Assembly (NCBI GenBank): GCA_013213915.1
Contig: JABSRK010000105.1
Coordinates: forward strand, 1-10,621
DNA from: Planctomycetota bacterium
GTDB lineage: Bacteria; Planctomycetota; GCA-002687715
Length of the DNA stretch: 10,621 nucleotides
Direction: 5' to 3'
Positions 6,797-10,621 of the stretch are shown piece after piece. Both the position numbers and the translations under genes were made by a program. Numbering within the stretch: the first letter of the stretch is position 1; each line of letters opens with the position of its first letter. A model generated the notes under the pieces. It searched no databases. It saw nothing but the letters and a program-made list of their open reading frames with translations, and had not been told where the DNA came from.

Positions 6797-7714
6797 TTAG
6801 AACACCATTTGCTTCATGCAGAAGACCGAGCCGCCTGACTTCAGAAACTCGGAAGTCTGGACAGGGAACACCCGTAGCCCTTCCTCCTCGAGGGTCCGAC
6901 GCGTGCGTTCGGCGGCGACGTCAATGATGACGCAGCGTCCATCGGGACAGTGAGCGTTGCACGCGAGCGCGTCCGCGGCCTCGTCTTCAGGGACCTCGAT
7001 GAGCCGCTCGAACGCGCGGCGCAGCAGCGCGGCGCCCGCATCATCGAACGCCTTCGGCACCCACAAGGCGCGTGATCTGTCGAGCGGTGTGAGGCACGTG
7101 TCAAGGTGGTAGAAGCGCTCGTCGACGAGGCGCAAGGCGAGCACGGGTGCGCCGGTTGCTGCCGCGACCTCCTCGAGAGCGAGGCGATCGGTGCGAAAAC
7201 CGTGTCCGCCGAGAACAACCCGGCGTCCGGGGATCCAGAGGAGATCACCGCACCCTTCGCAGTACGGGGCCTCATCCGGACGCGGCACCACGAATGTCCC
7301 CCGCGTCCGGAACCAGTCTTCGAAAGCGCGGACCTCAGCCGCCCGCTGCTCGTGACGCATCCGCGAGAGCAGAACACCGTCGCCGCCCCCTTCTCGGGGA
7401 AACGGGAAGCTCTGGTTAGCAGCGAAGACCATGTCCGGAAGCCCCTCCTGCCCTGGCAGGACCCTCACCGGGTAGCCGAGCGACTCGTACACGCGGCGGA
7501 GCGCGTCCCACTGGGCGCGAGCCTTCTCAGGATCGACGGTCTGGAGGCCTCCCTCCCCGTCCTGCATATGGGGGTTGATGGCGTACTCAACCGAGAAGTA
7601 CTCAGGCGACACCATCAGCACCTCGCGCCAAGGCGAAAGGGGTTCGGCGGCACCGGCACTCCATCTGCCAGGCAACTCATCTACCAGGCCAATCACGGAA
7701 ACGGGCATGTTCAT
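6797..7714 (-). CDS. Guanidino-group-modifying enzyme: arginine deiminase/DDAH-type amidinohydrolase
   Basis: The 305-residue product belongs to the amidinotransferase/dimethylarginine dimethylaminohydrolase-like superfamily, whose five-bladed propeller enzymes attack guanidino carbons through a Cys nucleophile. Visible motifs: 'SPEYFSVEYAINPHM' (36-50), 'DMVFAANQSF' (94-103), an acidic substrate motif 'CEGCGDLLW' (Glu153, Asp157), 'GGHGFRTD' (169-176), 'ERFYHLDTCLTPLD' with probable catalytic His203, and the C-terminal 'SEFLKSGGSVFCMKQMVF' with probable catalytic Cys299. Related proteins include arginine deiminase-like, arginine dihydrolase and citrulline hydrolase enzymes, so the exact substrate (arginine, methylarginine, citrulline or agmatine) is open. 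It diverges from argS with 41 bases between starts and lies close to speA, suggesting arginine metabolism. The start at 7714 lacks a Shine-Dalgarno site, and the first about 30 residues are poorly constrained. An internal start is possible. Confidence 0.85.
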   Translation of the reverse strand: MNMPVSVIGLVDELPGRWSAGAAEPLSPWREVLMVSPEYFSVEYAINPHMQDGEGGLQTVDPEKARAQWDALRRVYESLGYPVRVLPGQEGLPDMVFAANQSFPFPREGGGDGVLLSRMRHEQRAAEVRAFEDWFRTRGTFVVPRPDEAPYCEGCGDLLWIPGRRVVLGGHGFRTDRLALEEVAAATGAPVLALRLVDERFYHLDTCLTPLDRSRALWVPKAFDDAGAALLRRAFERLIEVPEDEAADALACNAHCPDGRCVIIDVAAERTRRTLEEEGLRVFPVQTSEFLKSGGSVFCMKQMVF

Positions 7715-7755
7715 GGGGTTTGGGTCACGGCTCCGGTCCGTAAGATATCGCGCTC
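7715..7755. promoter_or_regulatory. Compact divergent promoter region between the amidinohydrolase gene and argS
   Basis: Only 41 bases separate the two start codons. Toward argS, a TTGGGT-like -35 (7720-7725) is followed by an overlapping -10 choice, TAAGAT (7741-7746) or AGATAT (7743-7748). Either would place the start of transcription at or just before the argS ATG (7756). On the minus strand the same AT core reads TATCTT (7747-7742), a possible -10 for the other gene. The matches are modest and neither gene has a Shine-Dalgarno site. Confidence 0.3.
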
Positions 7756-9627
7756 ATGCTGCTCGATCAGATCGCCGTCCTGGCCAACCAGGCCATCAAA
7801 GAGGCCTTCGGTGTACGCGTGTCCCGCGTACCGCTGGAGTTTCCGCAGAACCGATCGTTCGGTGATCTCACCATCAACGGGTTCATGTTGGCGCGGGAAC
7901 TGAAGCTCCCACCAGCGGGCATTGCCGAAGAACTTGCTCGATGCATAGGCGGGATCGGCCCCATCGACTCGGCGGCCGCCGTCGACGGGTACGTCAACCT
8001 GCGCCTGGTCCCCGAGGCTATCTTCCAGGGCTCCATACCCCAAGTCCTCCACGATCCAGACCGCTTCGGCACCAACGAGGAGCGCGCGGGCAAGAAGCTG
8101 ATGGTCGAGTATTCCGCGCCCAACACAAACAAGCCCCAGCACCTCGGCCACATGCGGACCGACTTCCTCGGCCACTCGCTGAGTCTCATCCTGGAGAACG
8201 CGGGCGCCGAAGTGGTGAAAGCCAACCTCTACAACGACCGCGGGACGCACATCTGCAAGTCCATGCTCGCCTACCAGCGGTGGGGTGAGGGCGCCACGCC
8301 AGAGAGCTCCGGCAAGAAGGGCGACCACTTCGTCGGCGACTTCTACGTGCTCTTCGAAAAGCGCTTCAAGGAGGAGCGAGACGCGTGGATCGAGGCGAAC
8401 CCGGACCACTACGCGGCCTACAGGGACAAGCATGGCAAGGACCGCAAAGACCGCGACGTCCCTGAGGAGAAACTGCGGACCAAGTACGCTGCATCGTTCA
8501 AGGATGAGTACTTCGACAAGGTGGACCTCGGCCGTGAGTGCCAGGAAATGTTGCTGGCGTGGGAGGCCGAAGACCCACAGGTCCGGGCGCTCTGGGAAAC
8601 GATGACCGCCTGGGTCATCGAGGGGATGGAAAAGACCTACGTCGATCTCGGAGTGTCGTTCGACGTCGTCTACCGCGAGAGCGAAACCTGGCAGTGGGGG
8701 CGTGCCAAGGTCATGGAGGGGCTCGAGAAGGGCGTCTTCTACAAGCGTGACGACGAGGCAATCGAGATCGACCTTCGCGCCGACAAGCTGGACAAGAAGG
8801 TCGTCCTCCGTTCGGACGGCACAGCGATCTACGTAACGCAAGACATCGGCACGACCATCCGCAAGGCCGAGGAGCACGGTCTCGACGGCCAAGTCTGGGT
8901 CGTCGGCAACGAGCAGATCTACCACTTTCAGGTGCTCTTCAAGATCATGGAGCGCCTCGGGTACGGCTGGGCCGAGGATCTCTACCACCTCGCATACGGC
9001 ATGGTGAACCTCCCCGACGGCAGGATGAAGTCGCGCGAAGGCACGGTCGTGGACGCCGACAATCTCCTCACCGAAGTCGCCGGACTGGCGACTGAGGAGA
9101 TCAAGGCCCGCGATCCAACTGGCGAGATCCCGTCTGACGAGATGGAGCATCGCGCCCGCACCATCGGACTCGCCTCGCTACGGTTCATGCTTCTCAAGGT
9201 CTCACCCAAGAACGACATGATGTTCGATCCGGCGGATTCAGTCTCGTTTGACGGTGATACGGGTGCACGGGTGCTGTACGCATACGCACGTCTGAGGACC
9301 ATGATCAATGATGCGGCCGACGAGACGCCCCCGGACGAACTCGATCTCACGGTCCTCACGCACGAGAACGAGCGAAACCTCGCCCTGAGCATCCTCTCGT
9401 TCAGCGGGACGACGGCTCGCGCGGCGCGGGACCTCAATCCTTCGGTCATCGCGAGCTTCCTCATCGAACTCGTACGTGACCTCAACCGGTTCTACGACCG
9501 TTGTCCGGTCCTCAAGGAGGCCGACGAAGCGACGCGCAAGGCCCGCCTCGGCCTGTGTCGCGCAGCCGCCGAGGTGGTGCGGCGCGGAACCCAGTTGCTC
9601 GGGATGCCCCTCCTCGACCGGATGTAG
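7756..9627 (+). CDS. argS: Arginyl-tRNA synthetase
   Basis: ArgS is a class I synthetase that charges tRNA-Arg with arginine using ATP. The 623-residue protein is somewhat longer than the E. coli enzyme (577). An N-terminal Arg-tRNA-synthetase additional domain ('FPQNRSFGDLTING') comes first. The catalytic fold has the HIGH signature as 'HLGH' (129-132, in 'PNTNKPQHLGHMR'). The KMSKS loop is represented by 'GRMKSREGTVV' (Met424 to Glu428). A charged insertion of about 100 residues after the first catalytic half (around 180-285) accounts for the extra length. The C-terminal DALR anticodon-binding domain starts near residue 500 ('GARVLYAYARLR'). ATG at 7756 fits the family N-terminus. It has no Shine-Dalgarno site and sits only a few bases from a possible -10 element, so the mRNA could be leaderless. 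The gene converges on speA. Confidence 0.97.
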   Translation: MLLDQIAVLANQAIKEAFGVRVSRVPLEFPQNRSFGDLTINGFMLARELKLPPAGIAEELARCIGGIGPIDSAAAVDGYVNLRLVPEAIFQGSIPQVLHDPDRFGTNEERAGKKLMVEYSAPNTNKPQHLGHMRTDFLGHSLSLILENAGAEVVKANLYNDRGTHICKSMLAYQRWGEGATPESSGKKGDHFVGDFYVLFEKRFKEERDAWIEANPDHYAAYRDKHGKDRKDRDVPEEKLRTKYAASFKDEYFDKVDLGRECQEMLLAWEAEDPQVRALWETMTAWVIEGMEKTYVDLGVSFDVVYRESETWQWGRAKVMEGLEKGVFYKRDDEAIEIDLRADKLDKKVVLRSDGTAIYVTQDIGTTIRKAEEHGLDGQVWVVGNEQIYHFQVLFKIMERLGYGWAEDLYHLAYGMVNLPDGRMKSREGTVVDADNLLTEVAGLATEEIKARDPTGEIPSDEMEHRARTIGLASLRFMLLKVSPKNDMMFDPADSVSFDGDTGARVLYAYARLRTMINDAADETPPDELDLTVLTHENERNLALSILSFSGTTARAARDLNPSVIASFLIELVRDLNRFYDRCPVLKEADEATRKARLGLCRAAAEVVRRGTQLLGMPLLDRM

Positions 9628-9633
9628 ACGCGC

Positions 9634-9659
9634 GGAGTGTGGGCTGAAGCCCACACTCC
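9634..9659. repeat. Perfect hairpin (REP-like) filling the argS-speA gap
   Basis: GGAGTGTGGGC (9634-9644) and GCCCACACTCC (9649-9659) form a perfect 11-base stem with loop TGAA. It occupies 26 of the 32 bases between the two convergent stop codons. It could terminate both genes, although neither side has a T-run. The 'GTGGGCTGAAGCCCAC' core also resembles short dispersed palindromic (REP-type) elements; only one copy is in this window. Confidence 0.6.
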
Positions 9660-10621
9660 TTACCGCCGCAAGTAGGTCCCCGAACTCAGAACGCGCAAGA
9701 AGCAGTCTCGGTAGCGAACAGCTTCGCGGGAATCGTCGCCGCCGTGGCGGTCGTCAAAGCGGTGAATAAGCTCCTCCCGCGGAAAACCGAACATGGACAC
9801 GGCTTCGGACACGGTAGTCCCTCGGTTGTGGTTGCGTAGCTGGAACGCGTCGTCGCCCTCGAGATGCACACTGACCTCGTTCGCCGAACCGAAGAGGTTG
9901 TGGAAATCGCCAAGGGTGTCCTGGTACGCACCGACCAGGAAGATCCCGATCAGGTAAGGATCGTTCTCGAGATCGAGTTCGGGAAGTTGGACCGTCTTCT
10001 TGCAAACGCCATCGGAAGACAGGAAGTCATCGATGCGACCATCCGAATCGCAAGTGATGTCACCCAGGGTGTAGGGGTGCAGGTTCTCCTCGCTCAGTGA
10101 AGAGAGAGGCATGATCGGAAACACCTGGCGCACGGCCCACGTATCCGGCGTTGACTGAAACACAGAGAAGTTGCAGACGATCATCGGGGCGACCGTGAGC
10201 ATGAGTTCCTGGACCTCCTCCGGATCCTCGTCTTCGGGCTCGATGAACGTCAGCGCCCTGCGGCAGACATCGGCAAACAGCGCCTCGCCGGCCGCACGGT
10301 CTTCTAAGCTGACGAATCCCATCTTGAACCCGAGGATGACCTCATCACTCAGTGAACGGGCGTCGTTGACCAACTCGCGCCAGTTCCCCGCCTTCATCTC
10401 ATCCAATGACGCTCGTAGCTCTACCACCTGGTGGCAAGCGTCCTCGTGGACCTCCACGCGAGCGCTCGCCGTCCGCCCGATGATCTTGAGCGGGGACACG
10501 ACGACCATGGTCGCGAACGCAGTGACGGCACGTCCGCTCTCGCTCACGAGGATAGGTGGCGGGACGTCCTCCTGCTCGCACACGGACGTCACGTTCCAGA
10601 CGCAATCGCGGCAATACTCTT
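9660..10621 (-). CDS. speA: Biosynthetic arginine decarboxylase SpeA (C-terminal half, cut by window edge)
   Basis: SpeA is a PLP-dependent fold III decarboxylase that converts arginine to agmatine, the first step of one route to putrescine and spermidine. The frame is open to the window's right edge, so about 319 C-terminal residues are seen of the usual 630-660. The PLP-lysine barrel part lies outside. Family motifs include 'PPPILVSESGRAVTAF', 'CNFSVFQSTPDTWAV', 'GDITCDSDGRIDDF' (the Cys-Asp active-site motif; Cys codon 10052-10050), 'LIGIFLVGAYQDTLGDFHNLFG' and a C-terminal '...SGTYLRR' comparable to the E. coli end. A GTG near the right end (10592) is an internal Val, not the start: the upstream codons stay in frame and fit the family. 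The gene converges on argS. Confidence 0.95.
   Translation of the reverse strand, partial: EYCRDCVWNVTSVCEQEDVPPPILVSESGRAVTAFATMVVVSPLKIIGRTASARVEVHEDACHQVVELRASLDEMKAGNWRELVNDARSLSDEVILGFKMGFVSLEDRAAGEALFADVCRRALTFIEPEDEDPEEVQELMLTVAPMIVCNFSVFQSTPDTWAVRQVFPIMPLSSLSEENLHPYTLGDITCDSDGRIDDFLSSDGVCKKTVQLPELDLENDPYLIGIFLVGAYQDTLGDFHNLFGSANEVSVHLEGDDAFQLRNHNRGTTVSEAVSMFGFPREELIHRFDDRHGGDDSREAVRYRDCFLRVLSSGTYLRR

Noticed and set aside
6769..6797. Possible terminator hairpin (ACCTG/CAGGT) after the amidinohydrolase gene
   Set aside because: The stem is only five bases with a loop of about 19, and no T-run follows. The support is insufficient.
7711..9150. 479-residue open frame on the minus strand opposite argS
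   Set aside because: It lies entirely antisense to a clear ArgS, and its Val/Leu/Asp-rich composition is what the reverse complement of a GC-rich gene gives. It shows no family motif.

Overview
The window comes from a GC-rich Gram-negative-type bacterial chromosome. It carries housekeeping genes (rho, typA, argS, speA), a predicted lipoprotein foldase, a soluble sensor kinase and an amidinohydrolase-family enzyme. I see no tRNA, rRNA, CRISPR array, insertion sequence or phage gene. Several genes lack a recognisable Shine-Dalgarno sequence. Rho has an Arg/Gly-rich N-terminus instead of the usual helical domain, and ArgS has a variant KMSKS loop. These traits would fit an uncultured lineage of the Planctomycetota/FCB/PVC kind, but that placement is a weak inference.

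Layout. The minus strand carries, in transcription order, an amidinohydrolase-family enzyme (7714-6797), typA (6642-4828), a parvulin-like lipoprotein (4644-3796), rho (3409-2141) and a GAF-PAS histidine kinase (1677 to beyond base 1). These genes are separated by gaps of 154 to 463 bases, so they are probably several transcription units. The gaps contain a likely intrinsic terminator after the lipoprotein gene, a compound hairpin after typA, a structured rho leader, and a 463-base region without a convincing gene between rho and the kinase. On the right, argS (7756-9627, plus) diverges from the amidinohydrolase gene across only 41 bases. It converges on speA (minus, entering from the right edge) across a 32-base gap that is almost filled by a perfect hairpin.

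Themes. Three adjacent genes at 6797-10621 use arginine or related guanidino compounds: arginyl-tRNA synthetase, biosynthetic arginine decarboxylase and a guanidino-group-modifying hydrolase. The remaining genes concern gene expression (Rho, TypA), envelope protein folding (parvulin lipoprotein) and signalling (kinase). The most unusual non-coding signal is a perfect 14-base inverted repeat whose 3' arm contains the predicted typA start codon. In the typA mRNA this would place the AUG inside a long hairpin stem.
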